From Flavobacterium omnivorum (GTDB taxonomy: Bacteria > Bacteroidota > Bacteroidia > Flavobacteriales > Flavobacteriaceae), in assembly GCF_900099915.1 (NCBI RefSeq), contig NZ_FNDB01000016.1, forward strand, positions 1-64,000: DNA of 64,000 bases. The letters are read 5' to 3'. Of the stretch, positions 43,904-54,009 are shown piece after piece (position 1 is the first letter of the stretch; each line of letters begins with the position of its first letter). The position numbers and the translations under genes are program-made. The notes under the pieces were generated by a model that worked only from the letters and a program-made list of their open reading frames with translations, did no database searches and was not told the origin of the DNA.

Positions 43904-45160
43904 CTATTTTCCCCTGATAATTTCAACTGGATCTATTTTACTGGCTTTTAGCGCAGGAAAAAGTCCAGCAATAGTTGTTGTGAATAAAGCAAAAGTAATC
44001 CCAATTCCATAATATAGTGGATTGTAATTAATAGGATATGTTTTCACGGTAGGTAGCGAAGCGGTTTCAAATGGAATAATATCGATAATCGAAGAGAAAA
44101 TATAGCCAAATAATAAACCAAATAAGCCACCAGCAAGTCCAATAATTATAGACAGTGAAATAAAAATCCATTGCACATCATTACCAGAAAATCCTGTAGC
44201 TTTTAAAATGGCAATACTATCCATTTTTTCATAAATCATCATATTCAGAATATTATAAATTCCAAAACCGGCAACGATAAGTAAAACAACACCAACGGCA
44301 TAGGAAATAATACTTCGCACCGTACTTCCAGTTTCAAACTGAGAATTGGCTGTTTGATAATCAATTGTATCAAGATTGAAAGTATTCCTAAACTCTTTTG
44401 CGACAGCAGGCGCAGAAGCCATATCGTATAAATTTATCTGAATATCCGTGATGTAATTCGTAGATTCTCCCACTATTTTTTGAGCTGTAGCCAATGAGGT
44501 ATAACTCATTACATTATCAATCTCCGCAATTCCAATTTCAGAAATACCAACGATTTTTAGCGAAGCTAGATTTCCTTTGGAGGTGGTAATTTTAATTATA
44601 TCACCCTTGGAAAGTAACATTTTATCAGACAAACCCTTTCCGATAATAATACTATTGTTCTGAAGCAAATCAGTCACATTGCCGTCTACTATATAATCAC
44701 TTATTTTAAATAATTTTTCTTCAGAAAGCACATCAATGCCGTTAATTACACCACTGATTTCAATTGTTCCAGAATTAAAAAAAACAGGCGAAGTCACTTT
44801 TGGAGCAACATCGATAACCCGGATATCTTTTTTTAAAACAGATATAATTGTTTTGCTGTTGTAGATCGACTTACCAATATCTTTTGGCTTTATAGAACGG
44901 ATAAAATTGGTATTGTTCTTGAATTCTTTTGACAAAAAAATAGGTTGATTTTCAGAAGGCTTTATTTCATTGTACAACAGCACATGTGGCGTTCTGTTGA
45001 GCATTAATCCATCTAATAAATCATTGAGCCCATTCATAAAACTTACTAAAGCGATAAACATAGCAATGCTAAAAGTTACTCCAACTGCTGCAACAATGGT
45101 TTGCTTTAAACGAGCTTGAAGCAAATGAAATGCAATATTTAAAATAAGTTTAAAGTTCAT
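43904..45160 (-). CDS. ABC transporter permease (FtsX/MacB type)
   Basis: Membrane protein of 418 residues. An N-terminal helix (IVAAVGVTFSIAMFIALVSF) precedes a large periplasmic domain (about 40-280, MacB_PCD-like) and three C-terminal helices with the FtsX sequence SIAILKATGFSGNDVQWIF and the end DPVEIIRGK. It shares one base with the upstream adaptor gene and lies two bases from the ATPase gene. It is the transport core of the tripartite unit. Confidence 0.93.
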   Translation of the reverse strand: MNFKLILNIAFHLLQARLKQTIVAAVGVTFSIAMFIALVSFMNGLNDLLDGLMLNRTPHVLLYNEIKPSENQPIFLSKEFKNNTNFIRSIKPKDIGKSIYNSKTIISVLKKDIRVIDVAPKVTSPVFFNSGTIEISGVINGIDVLSEEKLFKISDYIVDGNVTDLLQNNSIIIGKGLSDKMLLSKGDIIKITTSKGNLASLKIVGISEIGIAEIDNVMSYTSLATAQKIVGESTNYITDIQINLYDMASAPAVAKEFRNTFNLDTIDYQTANSQFETGSTVRSIISYAVGVVLLIVAGFGIYNILNMMIYEKMDSIAILKATGFSGNDVQWIFISLSIIIGLAGGLFGLLFGYIFSSIIDIIPFETASLPTVKTYPINYNPLYYGIGITFALFTTTIAGLFPALKASKIDPVEIIRGK

Positions 45161-46254
45161 TATTGAGGTTTGTAAATGATTTCATCCGCATTTAATCCCG
45201 ATACTATTTCTACTTTCTGATAATCGCTCAAGCCTGTTTTTACTACTCTTTTTTCATCTTTATTTACTAAAACATATTTACCTTCAATTAAGAACAGTTT
45301 TGGAATGGTAATGGTATTTTTCTTGGTTTGAATAATAATATTAGCTTCTGCTGTAAGATTTGGATAGAGTTTTAAAGGTGGTTTCATGAAATGGGCTTCG
45401 ATTTTAAAAGTACGGGAACGCTCATCCATGATGGGATAAATTTTACCAATAATTGCATCAAAAACTTTTCCTTTGTAACTGTCCATCGTTACAAGAACTT
45501 TCTGACCTGTTTGTATGCGAACCATATCATTTTCGTCAACTTCTAACTCCAACAAAAAAGAATTGGCTTGACCTATTATTGCTAAGGCAATTTGAGGTGT
45601 AACTAAAGACCCTTCTTTTACCAAAACATCAAATAACTGTCCAGAGAACGCACTCTTTATACTGAAATCATTTTGAGATTTTTGATTGAGTTGTAAGTTA
45701 ATCGCATTTTTACTTTGATCATTTTTCAATTGAGCTCTAAGTTGCGTCAATTGTTTTTTAGTCGATTCATAATTGATTTTCGAACTTTTAAACGCTAATT
45801 CGATTCTTTCAAAATCAACTTCTGAAATCCCACCTTGGTTTATGACATTTTTATTTCGGCGGTAAATGGATTCGTCTAAGGTTAATTTGTCTTTAGCAGA
45901 CTGAACTTTCATTTCCATTTCAGCAATTTTGTCCTGAATGTAGCGGCTGGTTTCCAAGCTTAATTGGTAAGCCAGTCGTGCATTTTCAGTGTTCAATTCC
46001 GCTTTATCATTTTCCAACTCAAATAGTCGTTGTCCTTTGCTAATAGATTGACCGGCAACAACATTTACTTTTAATAATGTTCCGTTTACAGTAGAATAAA
46101 CGATATACTGACCATCCGCTTTAATAACGCCGGATGCATAAACACTTTCAGTCACTTCTCCAATAGTTGGCTTAATTTTTCCTGTATCTTCATTGGAACA
46201 AGAAACAAAACTGAAAGCTAGTACGTAAAATAGTAGTCGTAATTTAAAACTCAT
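45160..46254 (-). CDS. Periplasmic efflux adaptor lipoprotein (HlyD/MacA type)
   Basis: Lipoprotein of 364 residues with signal peptide and lipobox SFVSCS. A long alpha-helical hairpin (about 80-190) is bracketed by lipoyl-like beta segments (GTLLKVNVVAGQSISKGQRLF and SGQLFDVLVKEGSLV), as in membrane-fusion proteins. It is the first gene of a three-gene operon (adaptor, permease, ATPase). An outer-membrane TolC-type gene is not present in the window. Confidence 0.92.
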   Translation of the reverse strand: MSFKLRLLFYVLAFSFVSCSNEDTGKIKPTIGEVTESVYASGVIKADGQYIVYSTVNGTLLKVNVVAGQSISKGQRLFELENDKAELNTENARLAYQLSLETSRYIQDKIAEMEMKVQSAKDKLTLDESIYRRNKNVINQGGISEVDFERIELAFKSSKINYESTKKQLTQLRAQLKNDQSKNAINLQLNQKSQNDFSIKSAFSGQLFDVLVKEGSLVTPQIALAIIGQANSFLLELEVDENDMVRIQTGQKVLVTMDSYKGKVFDAIIGKIYPIMDERSRTFKIEAHFMKPPLKLYPNLTAEANIIIQTKKNTITIPKLFLIEGKYVLVNKDEKRVVKTGLSDYQKVEIVSGLNADEIIYKPQ

Positions 46255-46389
46255 TTCGTTTCTAATTTAACTTGATAGATTATGACCTATGATTGCTATA
46301 AATATACGAAATTATCTATTTTTAAGTGGATTTTTTAGGTACTTAATTACATCCAAAAAATAAATGCGTAGGAGTAAGAAAACGTTAAT

Positions 46390-46890
46390 CTACAGCACTT
46401 TTCCCATTTTATAGTCTTCCATTTTATAGCCGCCATACCCTAACTCAATATCTTCCTCGCCTACAATCTCAAATCCCATTTTTTTATAAAAAGAGAGTGC
46501 TGTATTGAATTTATTGACGTTTAACGAAATAGCAACCGAATGATTTTGTCTTGCTAGATTTTCGGTTGCATCAAGCAAGAACTTCCCTGCTCCTTTTCCT
46601 TGAGCTTCTGGAAGCAAGTAAATTTTATGGAGCCTTGTTACTTCTTGATTTAAATAACGGTGCTCATAAGATGCAAATCCAAGACAAATTCCAGCTTCTT
46701 TCACCAAGAGAAAATGATGTCCTTTTTGATTTAAATTTTCGAGCAAAGTTTTTTCAGAATAGAATAAATCAAGCATATAATGAATCTGTTCCTTTGATAA
46801 AATACTACCATAGGTGACAGGCCAAGTTTTAGTTGCGATGTCTTGAATCGTTTTAAAATCAGTAAAAGTAGCTTCAGATAGTGATAACAT
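46390..46890 (-). CDS. GNAT-family N-acetyltransferase
   Basis: Cytosolic acetyltransferase of 166 residues. The acetyl-CoA site is RLHKIYLLPEAQGKGAGKFLLDAT (motif A, with QGKGAG), followed by SLNVNKFNTALSFYKKMGFEIVGEE (motif B). The substrate is unknown; small-molecule or antibiotic-type targets are possible. No regulator is adjacent. Confidence 0.92.
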   Translation of the reverse strand: MLSLSEATFTDFKTIQDIATKTWPVTYGSILSKEQIHYMLDLFYSEKTLLENLNQKGHHFLLVKEAGICLGFASYEHRYLNQEVTRLHKIYLLPEAQGKGAGKFLLDATENLARQNHSVAISLNVNKFNTALSFYKKMGFEIVGEEDIELGYGGYKMEDYKMGKVL

Positions 46891-47366
46891 TGTAATAGAA
46901 GTAACGAATTAATTAAGTTTAAAGCAGCTTTGCTTTTATTGTAAAAGTATAAAATTTTGCAACTGCATTTGGTTTTCCTTTGGTTTTTAAAAACATAAGT
47001 GATGGTCGACAATTCGACTACAAGTTGCTAGTTCAATTTTAAATTTAACCATTTAAAAATCACATTTCAATCGTTGAATTTACACGCCACAAAGATGACG
47101 TTGCTGCTTATTATATAATCCTTGCGTTTCAGTTTTTACACTTATTTTAAAAAAGTGCTCGTTTTTGACGCTAATTCTCTTCTAAAAATAGAGAACTACT
47201 CCAATTAGTTTTATAAATAATATGAACCAAAAACAGTTATAAGAATTAAGTGGAATTTGATAAAATTTACTATCTATAAAAATATTTTATGAAGTTTCTG
47301 CATAGTCTAGCCCATTTTGAATCATTGCCAATTTTAAAATAATCTAAAATTTTGATTTGTTGGTAT
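46891..47366. other. Intergenic 0.48 kb without a recognised gene
   Basis: I see no gene, strong terminator or known element here. Short open frames exist but look random. The region separates a GNAT gene from the receiver/AraC pair on the same strand. Confidence 0.5.
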
Positions 47367-47819
47367 TTACAAACTATAAAAAAAGGTTTCTTTGCTTAAA
47401 CCTGAAGACTGATACTGCCAATCCATATTTACCACGTCTTTGATTACCTTTTTGAGTTTCGAAAAATCGTTAGGTTTTTTAATATAAATATTAGCACCTT
47501 GTACAAAACTGTCTTCAATATCTTTATCTGATGAAGAAGTAGAATAGATAGCAATCGAAACATCTATAAACCGCGAATTAGATCTTATTTCTCTAAGACA
47601 TTCATGTCCTGTTTTACAAGGCATGTTCAAATCCAAGAATAAAATATTAGGTAACTTATTTTCAAGATTTTCTAGATAATCCATTAAAACTTTACCATCT
47701 TTAAACGAAGTCAGTTTAGAGTCCATTTTTAGTTCGTCTAAAGCTTCATTAAAAAGTTGAATATCCTCATCGTCATCATCTGCAATCAAAATATGAATTC
47801 TATCTATTTTATTAATCAT
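47367..47819 (-). CDS. Response regulator, Rcp1-like receiver
   Basis: Single receiver domain of 150 residues. The phosphoacceptor is Asp63 (FLDLNMPCKTGHECL), with acidic residues at 14-17 (IADDDDEDI), Ser/Thr in IYSTSSSD and Lys115 in IKKPNDF. The arrangement NMPCKTGHECL is typical of the Rcp1-type subgroup often partnered with hybrid kinases. It follows an AraC-family gene 22 bp upstream. Confidence 0.92.
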   Translation of the reverse strand: MINKIDRIHILIADDDDEDIQLFNEALDELKMDSKLTSFKDGKVLMDYLENLENKLPNILFLDLNMPCKTGHECLREIRSNSRFIDVSIAIYSTSSSDKDIEDSFVQGANIYIKKPNDFSKLKKVIKDVVNMDWQYQSSGLSKETFFYSL

Positions 47820-47841
47820 AAAATTATGGGTTTGGAATATT

Positions 47842-48408
47842 CTATTTAATCTTTTTCTTTGATAAAAGTCTTTTTTTATCCACTATTCTTTTAAACATGG
47901 AAGGCGTTAATCCAGTTACTTTTTTGAATTGTGTTGATAAATAGGCGACGCTACTATAATTCAATTCATAAGAAATCTCTGTTAAACTTAATTTCTCAGC
48001 TAAAATTAATTTTTTGGCTCTTTCAATCTTTTGAATTATAATGAAATTCTCGACTGATGTGTAAGTATAGTCCGAAAAAACAGTGGTGATGTATCCGTAT
48101 CGTAAATCTAGCTTTTCAGATAAATACTGCGAAATCGTCGTACTTGGAAATTTATCTTTTTCATAAATAATTTCGACAATGATATCTTTAATGGTTTGTA
48201 TCAATTGTGCTTTTGGATTATTTATAATATGAATGGCATATTGATCGAGTTCCAGCTGTAGTTTTTCGAAAGTCTCTAACGATACATCATCATTAATCTC
48301 AATTTGACTTAAGCCTAAAATATGGTATTCTATCTTTAATTTATCTAAGTGATCTTCTAATATTCTTTTGCAAGCAATATTTCCATCATAATTATAATTG
48401 AGCCTCAT
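47842..48408 (-). CDS. AraC-family transcriptional regulator (Bacteroidetes type)
   Basis: Protein of 188 residues with a short N-terminal sensor region and a C-terminal AraC HTH domain (about 85-180), seen in KIERAKKLILAEKLSLTEIS and YSSVAYLSTQFKKVTGLTPS. The small N-terminal domain and the absence of a cupin fit the Flavobacterium type found next to receiver genes. The gene pair probably forms a signalling unit. Targets are unknown. Confidence 0.9.
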   Translation of the reverse strand: MRLNYNYDGNIACKRILEDHLDKLKIEYHILGLSQIEINDDVSLETFEKLQLELDQYAIHIINNPKAQLIQTIKDIIVEIIYEKDKFPSTTISQYLSEKLDLRYGYITTVFSDYTYTSVENFIIIQKIERAKKLILAEKLSLTEISYELNYSSVAYLSTQFKKVTGLTPSMFKRIVDKKRLLSKKKIK

Positions 48409-48583
48409 TAAGTGAATAAGTTATTGAACATTAATTAAATTTTATAAAAGTAGACCAAAAATCACGAATCTATACCTATTAATATATATTAGTAAAAGAA
48501 AGTCACAATTAAGCCAGCAAGTGAAGCACAATTTAAGATTAGGAGTATTATAAATTGACTAATAAAAATTAAACTTATCTTAC

Positions 48584-49177
48584 TTACCCATGAATCGTTT
48601 CATTTTTACCATAATTTTCAATAACCGATTCCTCAAATTCCAGCCACTCTCTCCAGCGTTTTTCTACATCAATTCCTACTCCATATTTCCGAGCATAAGT
48701 AATAAAAGTGGTATAATGTCCTGCTTCACTTTCCATTAAATCTCTATAAAATACAGCTAATTCCTCATCTTGAATATTTTCTGAAAGCACTTTAAAGCGT
48801 TCACAACTTCTAGCTTCTATCATCGCTGAAAACAATAACCGTTCCACTAAGGCCGAAACTCTACTTCCTGTACCACTTTTTTTCATGTACAAATACAATT
48901 CATTCACATAATCGTCTTTGCGCTCGCGTCCTAATTTCAATCCACGTTTGATGATTATGTTGTGTACTTGCTCAAAATGATCAATTTCTTCTTTGGCTAA
49001 AGCCAATAAATCTTTTACTAAATCTTGATGCTCTGAATTGTTTGTTATAATCGTTATGGCATTTGTAGCAGCTTTCTGTTCACACCAAGCGTGATCTGTT
49101 AAGATCTCTTCGATATTTTTTTCTACAATATTAACCCATCTAGGATCCGTAGGTAATTTTAATCTTAATACAGACAT
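48584..49177 (-). CDS. miaE: tRNA-(ms2io6A) hydroxylase MiaE
   Basis: Non-haem diiron enzyme that hydroxylates the isopentenyl group of ms2i6A37 in tRNA. The protein opens KLPTDPRWVNIVEKNIEEIL and shows the ferritin-like ligands EEIDHFEQVH, IEARSCERF and ESEAGHYTTF. The length of 197 residues is standard. It stands alone, between AraC and glyA, and is followed upstream by a heptamer-repeat hairpin. Confidence 0.95.
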   Translation of the reverse strand: MSVLRLKLPTDPRWVNIVEKNIEEILTDHAWCEQKAATNAITIITNNSEHQDLVKDLLALAKEEIDHFEQVHNIIIKRGLKLGRERKDDYVNELYLYMKKSGTGSRVSALVERLLFSAMIEARSCERFKVLSENIQDEELAVFYRDLMESEAGHYTTFITYARKYGVGIDVEKRWREWLEFEESVIENYGKNETIHG

Positions 49178-49187
49178 TACAAAATTT

Positions 49188-49328
49188 GTTTAAAGTTTGA
49201 AAAAGTTTAAGGTTTAAAGAAAAAGGTTTAAAATTAAAATTTAGAAACCATTACATTATTTAAATACCCATTAGTATTTAATAACTGTTGATTCCAAAAC
49301 TTTAAACCTTAAACCTTAAACTTGAAAC
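49188..49328. repeat. TTTAAAC-type heptamer inverted repeat between miaE and glyA
   Basis: The left arm includes AAGTTTAAGGTTTAAAG (49203-49219), preceded by GTTTAAAGTTT. The right arm (49300-49328) contains CTTTAAA, CCTTAAA, CCTTAAA, CTTGAAA and includes the exact complement of the left arm apart from one extra unit. The left arm is 11 bp from miaE and the right arm is 8 bp from glyA. Confidence 0.8.
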
Positions 49329-49336
49329 TAAAAAAA

Positions 49337-50611
49337 TTAATATACGAAAATAGCTCTTTCGCTCATCATTTCGTTTACTTCATTGGCTACTGCTTCGATA
49401 ACCTCTTCGTTAGTGTGGTCCAATAATACTCTGTCGATAAGAGCAACAATAGTTTCCATATCCTCTTCAACTAGACCTCGAGTGGTAATCGCTGCTGTTC
49501 CTACACGAATTCCTGAAGTCACAAATGGAGATTTATCATCAAAGGGAACCATATTTTTATTAACGGTAATTTCTGCTCTTACTAATGCATTTTCAGCATC
49601 TTTTCCAGAAATATTTTTGTTTCTCAAGTCAATCAGCATCATGTGATTATCAGTTCCACCAGAAATGATTTCGTATCCTCTTTTTACAAAAGCATCCGCC
49701 ATAGCGTTAGCATTTTTTTGTAATTGTAAAGCATACGTAAAAAATTCGTCTTTCAATGCTTCACCAAAAGCTACCGCTTTTGCAGCAATAATGTGCATCA
49801 AAGGACCTCCTTGATTTCCAGGGAAAACAGCTAAATCCAATAAAGAAGACATCATTCTGATTTCTCCTTTTGGAGTTGTTAAACCAAATGGATTTTCAAA
49901 ATCTTTACCCATCAAGATTAAACCTCCACGAGGTCCACGTAATGTTTTGTGTGTTGTAGTAGTTACAATGTGGCAATGAGGCAATGGATCATTCATCAAA
50001 CCTTTGGCAATTAGTCCCGCTGGATGTGAAATATCAGCCAATAAAATGGCACCTACACTATCAGCAATTACTCTGAAGCGCTCAAAATCCATATCACGAG
50101 AGTATGCCGAAGCACCTGCAATAATCAATTTTGGTTGTTCTTTTGTTGCTATTTCTTGAATTTTATCATAATTTAATCTTCCCGTTTCCTTGTCTACTCC
50201 GTAAAAAGTAGGAGTGTACAAACGGCCTGAAAAGTTCACTGGAGAACCGTGAGTTAAGTGTCCGCCATGAGACAAATCAAAACCTAAAATTTTGTCTCCC
50301 GGTTTAATACACGCGTGGTAAACCGCTGTGTTAGCTTGAGAACCAGAGTGAGGCTGCACATTAGCATAAGCAGCTCCAAATAATTCTTTGGCTCTGTCAA
50401 TTGCAATTTGCTCCACAACGTCAACTACTTCGCAACCGCCGTAGTATCTTTTGCCAGGATATCCTTCAGCATATTTGTTCGTTAAAACTGAACCTGCCGC
50501 TTCCATTACTTCGTCACTTACGAAGTTTTCTGAGGCAATAAGTTCTAATCCGTGAATTTGTCTTTCTTGTTCTTCCAGGATAAGGTCAAAAATTTGTTCG
50601 TCGCGTTGCAT
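49337..50611 (-). CDS. glyA: Serine hydroxymethyltransferase
   Basis: PLP enzyme that interconverts serine and glycine with tetrahydrofolate. The start at 50611 ([21 protein letters not shown]) is the conserved family start; upstream codons lie on the promoter. Motifs include [32 protein letters not shown] and the PLP-lysine motif [14 protein letters not shown]. The length of 424 residues is normal. It is divergent from fahA. Confidence 0.97.
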   Translation of the reverse strand: MQRDEQIFDLILEEQERQIHGLELIASENFVSDEVMEAAGSVLTNKYAEGYPGKRYYGGCEVVDVVEQIAIDRAKELFGAAYANVQPHSGSQANTAVYHACIKPGDKILGFDLSHGGHLTHGSPVNFSGRLYTPTFYGVDKETGRLNYDKIQEIATKEQPKLIIAGASAYSRDMDFERFRVIADSVGAILLADISHPAGLIAKGLMNDPLPHCHIVTTTTHKTLRGPRGGLILMGKDFENPFGLTTPKGEIRMMSSLLDLAVFPGNQGGPLMHIIAAKAVAFGEALKDEFFTYALQLQKNANAMADAFVKRGYEIISGGTDNHMMLIDLRNKNISGKDAENALVRAEITVNKNMVPFDDKSPFVTSGIRVGTAAITTRGLVEEDMETIVALIDRVLLDHTNEEVIEAVANEVNEMMSERAIFVY

Positions 50612-50636
50612 TTTTTTGATTTTCGTTAATTTGATG

Positions 50637-50644
50637 CAAAAATA
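50637..50644 (-). promoter_or_regulatory. -7 promoter box of glyA
   Basis: On the minus strand TATTTTTG (50644-50637) matches TAnnTTTG, 25 bp before the glyA start. No -33 TTG at the right distance was confirmed. Confidence 0.5.
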
Positions 50645-50654
50645 CAAAAAAACG

Positions 50655-50685
50655 TTTGGTTAATAGTTAGATTATAATATATTTG
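50655..50685 (+). promoter_or_regulatory. Promoter of fahA
   Basis: TTTG (50655-50658) and TATATTTG (50678-50685), spaced 19 nt, a full consensus match. The leader before the ATG at 50720 is about 30 nt. Confidence 0.75.
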
Positions 50686-50719
50686 ACGAGTAATTTTTTA
50701 ACAAATTAATTAACAAAAT

Positions 50720-52003
50720 ATGCCGATAACAGCTAACGATACCAATAGAAAATCATGGCTTGAAGTAGATCCGAACAGTGATTTTCCCATTCAAAACATT
50801 CCGTTTGGTGTTTTTCTTACAAAAGAAAACGTCGTAACCGTAGGAACTAGAATAGGAGATTTCGCCATTGATTTAGGCGCTTTGCAACAATTACATTATT
50901 TTGAAGGTATTGAACTGACCGATGATATGTTCATGCAAGACACTTTGAATGACTTTATTTCTGATGGTCAAAAAACATGGCGTTTGGTTCGAAACCGAAT
51001 TGCAGAAATTTTTGATGTAACCAATCCTAAATTACAAGGTAATACAAAAGACAAAGACATTATCATTTTCAATTTAGAGGATGTTGAAATGCAGTTGCCT
51101 GTATTGATAGGCGATTACACTGACTTTTACTCCAGTAAAGAACACGCAACTAATGTAGGGAAAATGTTTCGTGATCCAGAAAATGCATTGCTACCTAACT
51201 GGCTTCACATTCCTGTGGGATACCACGGTAGAAGTTCTACTATAGTTCCATCTGGTATTCCGGTTCACCGCCCCATGGGACAAACCTTACCAAATGGCGA
51301 AACTACACCAGTTTTTGGCTCTTCTCGTTTAGTGGATTTCGAATTGGAAACCGCTTTTATAACTACTGATGTCAATATAATGGGCGAAAATATAGCCGTT
51401 ACAGAAGCGGAAGATTATATTTTTGGAATGGTGTTACTGAATGACTGGAGTGCGCGCGATATTCAAAAATGGGAATATGTGCCACTAGGACCGTTCTTAG
51501 CTAAGAGTTTTGCAAGTTCAATTTCTCCCTGGATTGTGACAATGGATGCCTTGGAACCTTTTAGAACTAAAGGACCAAAACAAGAACCAACTCCACTGCC
51601 CTATTTGCAACAAAAAGGAAAGCATTCTTTTGATATTAATTTAGAAGTAGCCATTCAACCTGAAAAAGCAGAACCGACAGTGATTTCACGTTCAAATTTT
51701 AAATACATGTACTGGACAATGAGCCAGCAATTAGCACATCATACTTCTAATGGTTGTCGTGTAAATTCAGGTGATATGATGGGTTCAGGCACTATTTCAG
51801 GACCTACTGCAGATAGTTTTGGCTCCATGCTAGAACTTACATGGGGCGGAAAAAACCCAATAAAATTAAATGATGGGACAGAACGTAAGTTTATCAATGA
51901 CAATGACACTGTTATTATGAAAGGTTTTTGTCAAAACGGACACGTAAGAATTGGTTTTGGAGAAGTTTCCAGCAAACTACTGCCTCCATTCGTTAGAAAA
52001 TGA
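50720..52003 (+). CDS. fahA: Fumarylacetoacetase
   Basis: Last enzyme of tyrosine degradation; it splits fumarylacetoacetate into fumarate and acetoacetate. The protein shows PIGDYTDFYSSKEHA-like IGDYTDFYSSKEHATNVG, then PVGYHGRSSTIV, DFELETAFITT, and LNDWSARDIQKWEYVPLGPF, all diagnostic. The 427 residues equal the usual length. No other tyrosine-degradation gene is adjacent, so it is an isolated locus with its own promoter and terminator. Confidence 0.97.
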   Translation: MPITANDTNRKSWLEVDPNSDFPIQNIPFGVFLTKENVVTVGTRIGDFAIDLGALQQLHYFEGIELTDDMFMQDTLNDFISDGQKTWRLVRNRIAEIFDVTNPKLQGNTKDKDIIIFNLEDVEMQLPVLIGDYTDFYSSKEHATNVGKMFRDPENALLPNWLHIPVGYHGRSSTIVPSGIPVHRPMGQTLPNGETTPVFGSSRLVDFELETAFITTDVNIMGENIAVTEAEDYIFGMVLLNDWSARDIQKWEYVPLGPFLAKSFASSISPWIVTMDALEPFRTKGPKQEPTPLPYLQQKGKHSFDINLEVAIQPEKAEPTVISRSNFKYMYWTMSQQLAHHTSNGCRVNSGDMMGSGTISGPTADSFGSMLELTWGGKNPIKLNDGTERKFINDNDTVIMKGFCQNGHVRIGFGEVSSKLLPPFVRK

Positions 52004-52021
52004 AATGCTAATAAACTATAA

Positions 52022-52057
52022 ATAAAACTCCAAAAGCTTACACTTTTGGAGTTTTAT
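52022..52057. terminator. Terminator after fahA
   Basis: Fifteen-bp perfect stem (ATAAAACTCCAAAAG at 52022-52036, complement at 52043-52057) with a 6-nt loop and T-rich right side. It lies between convergent genes (fahA and the SdpI-like gene) and may act on both. Confidence 0.88.
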
Positions 52058-52108
52058 ATTTTAAACGATACGCCAAAACAACCTGCTAAAATCAATTGAA
52101 TCTGGTCA

Positions 52109-52456
52109 TTATTGGGTGCCAAATTTGTTCTTGATCGCTCTTTCCACTCGCAACAAAAGCGCAATTACCATTACAGTCAAAAGACTAAAACCACTATTCC
52201 TATTTGTAGTAGGATTAAAGTTTGTTACGAAACTAAAAATGCAGCAAGCAATCAATAGTAAACCCAACTTAATCATTTCTTTTGAGGAATAATTTTGAGC
52301 AAAATCCCATCTTTCTTGACTTTTCATTGCGTTTGCCGATCGGTAACCATACAGAAAATTTATTTTCTTTGGTGGCAATTTCAGCATAATAAAACCCACT
52401 ACTGTAAAAATCAGTCCCGTCATAAATGGAATTAAAAATAAAGGGTTTTCAAACAT
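52109..52456 (-). CDS. SdpI-family membrane protein
   Basis: Membrane protein of 115 residues from the start at 52456 (MFENPLFLIPFMTG); a longer start adds a polar leader unlike the family. Hydrophobic helices lie near residues 3-25, 60-78 and 85-104. The conserved core INFLYGYRSANAMKSQERWDFAQNYSSKEM is the SdpI signature. Some relatives give immunity to the SdpC toxin, but that is not shown here. Confidence 0.85.
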   Translation of the reverse strand: MFENPLFLIPFMTGLIFTVVGFIMLKLPPKKINFLYGYRSANAMKSQERWDFAQNYSSKEMIKLGLLLIACCIFSFVTNFNPTTNRNSGFSLLTVMVIALLLRVERAIKNKFGTQ

Positions 52457-52529
52457 GCAGTATTTATTTTGTATTTCTCGATAATTCGCTTGCAACAATC
52501 CAAATGTAGTACATAATACATAACCCCAG

Positions 52530-52673
52530 AGCCCAGATAGCAGTGAAAAGATTTATGCAGCCGAAGGCTAGTTTTTTGTTGTTCTAAAAGAGCGACCAAA
52601 GGAAGCTCCTTTTAGGGCTTACAAAAACAGCCTGATGCCAATAAACTTGCAACGAATAGCTGGAATTAGCTCC
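52530..52673 (+). repeat. AGCCC-GATAGC / TTGCAACG-ATAGC element, copy 1
   Basis: The left end AGCCCAGATAGCAGTG (52530-52545) and right end (52647-52673, with TTGCAACGAATAGC then GGAATTAGCTCC) match copy 2 at 63592-63669 on the opposite strand. The interior of about 100 bp differs and folds as a hairpin (CTAAAAGAGC with GCTCCTTTTAG, one bulge). It lies in the intergenic region 52457-52797. Confidence 0.7.
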
Positions 52674-52738
52674 ATTAAAATTAGAATCCTTCTCATTATA
52701 TTTTGACTATTAAAATTATGAACCTCTAATAATTTTCT

Positions 52739-52746
52739 TATTTTTG
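52739..52746 (+). promoter_or_regulatory. -7 promoter box of the lipoprotein gene
   Basis: TATTTTTG matches TAnnTTTG, 51 bp before the start at 52798. No TTG at the -33 distance was seen. Confidence 0.5.
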
Positions 52747-52797
52747 AACCACTTTTGATAGATACAAATTGGTACAAACTTGCTAAAAGGATTGCTC

Positions 52798-53982
52798 ATG
52801 AAAAAAATTACGCTGTTATTATTCTTGTTTATCTTTGTTTCAGCATGCGGTGTCAAGCAAGTCCAAAACTTATTAAGTTCTGGAAATTATGATCAGGCCA
52901 TCGAAAATGCAGTTTCTAATTTGCGTACTAATAAAGATAAAAAAGGCAAACAAGACTATGTCTATTTGCTAGAAGAGGCTTTCGCCAAAGCAAAAGAACG
53001 GGATTTGAATTCCATAAATTTACTTGCTAAAGATGCCAATCCTGCGCAATTGGAGAAAATGTATACTACGTATTTACAATTGAATCAACGGCAGGAAACC
53101 ATCAAACCGTTGCTTCCGCTAAAGCTATTTAGAGAAGGCAGAAACGCTATTTTTCCGTTTGACAATTACAACGATCAAATTATAGATAGCAAAAATGCAT
53201 TATCAGGGTATTTATATGCCAATGCTAAAAAATTAATGGCAACTACGGACAAGATGAATTTCAGAAAGGCGTATAATGACCTGGAGTATTTGAACCAAAT
53301 AAATCCAAATTTCAAAAACGTAATACAACTACTGCAGGAAGCACAATTTAAAGGTTCTGATTATGTTTCGGTCTATACCAAAAATGAAACCAACATGATT
53401 ATTCCGGTTCGACTTAAAAATGACTTATTGGATTTTAGCACCTTAGGATTAAATGACAAATGGACTGTTTACCACAGCAACAAACAAAAAGGAATCAGCT
53501 ATGATTATGGAATGGTAATCAATTTTAGACAAATTTATATTTCCCCAGAGCAAATTAAAGAAAGGGAATTTGTGAAAGAACGCATCATGAAAGATGGTGT
53601 CAAAAAACTGATTGACGCGAATGGAAAAGAAGTCGTTGACGAAAAAGGAAAAGTAGTTATGGTGGATAATCTTAAAACCGTAACGGCCAGAATTTATGAA
53701 TACAGACAATTTAAATTGTGCCAAATTACCGCTAAGATTGACTATTTGAATTTAAGAAGCAATCAATTGTTACACTCTTTTCCAATCATTAGCGAGTTCA
53801 TTTTTGAGAATATTTACGCAACTTACAAAGGAGACCGACGCGCTTCTGACGACAATTACTACTCTTATTTTGACAGAAATCGAGTTCCCTTTCCTAATAG
53901 CGAACAGATGGTTTATGATACAGGAGAAGACTTGAAAGCTAAAATTAAAGACATTATAAGTCAAAACCAGTTTAGAAATTAG
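52798..53982 (+). CDS. Lipoprotein of unknown function with TPR-like N-terminal region
   Basis: Predicted lipoprotein of 394 residues. The start at 52798 (MKKITLLLFLFIFVSACG) gives a signal peptide with lipobox SAC; a longer start would disrupt it. A region after it looks helical (LLSSGNYDQAIENAVSNL, TPR-like), then mixed beta segments including FRQIYISPEQIKEREFVKERI. No enzyme motif is visible. I do not recognise the family. It is probably exported to the periplasm or outer membrane. Confidence 0.7.
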   Translation: MKKITLLLFLFIFVSACGVKQVQNLLSSGNYDQAIENAVSNLRTNKDKKGKQDYVYLLEEAFAKAKERDLNSINLLAKDANPAQLEKMYTTYLQLNQRQETIKPLLPLKLFREGRNAIFPFDNYNDQIIDSKNALSGYLYANAKKLMATTDKMNFRKAYNDLEYLNQINPNFKNVIQLLQEAQFKGSDYVSVYTKNETNMIIPVRLKNDLLDFSTLGLNDKWTVYHSNKQKGISYDYGMVINFRQIYISPEQIKEREFVKERIMKDGVKKLIDANGKEVVDEKGKVVMVDNLKTVTARIYEYRQFKLCQITAKIDYLNLRSNQLLHSFPIISEFIFENIYATYKGDRRASDDNYYSYFDRNRVPFPNSEQMVYDTGEDLKAKIKDIISQNQFRN

Positions 53983-54009
53983 TCTCCAAAAATAAATATC
54001 CTTTTAACT

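Noticed and set aside
49188..49328. CRISPR-like array
   Set aside because: Units are only about 7 bp, without spacers of even length, and arranged as inverted arms. No cas genes are present.
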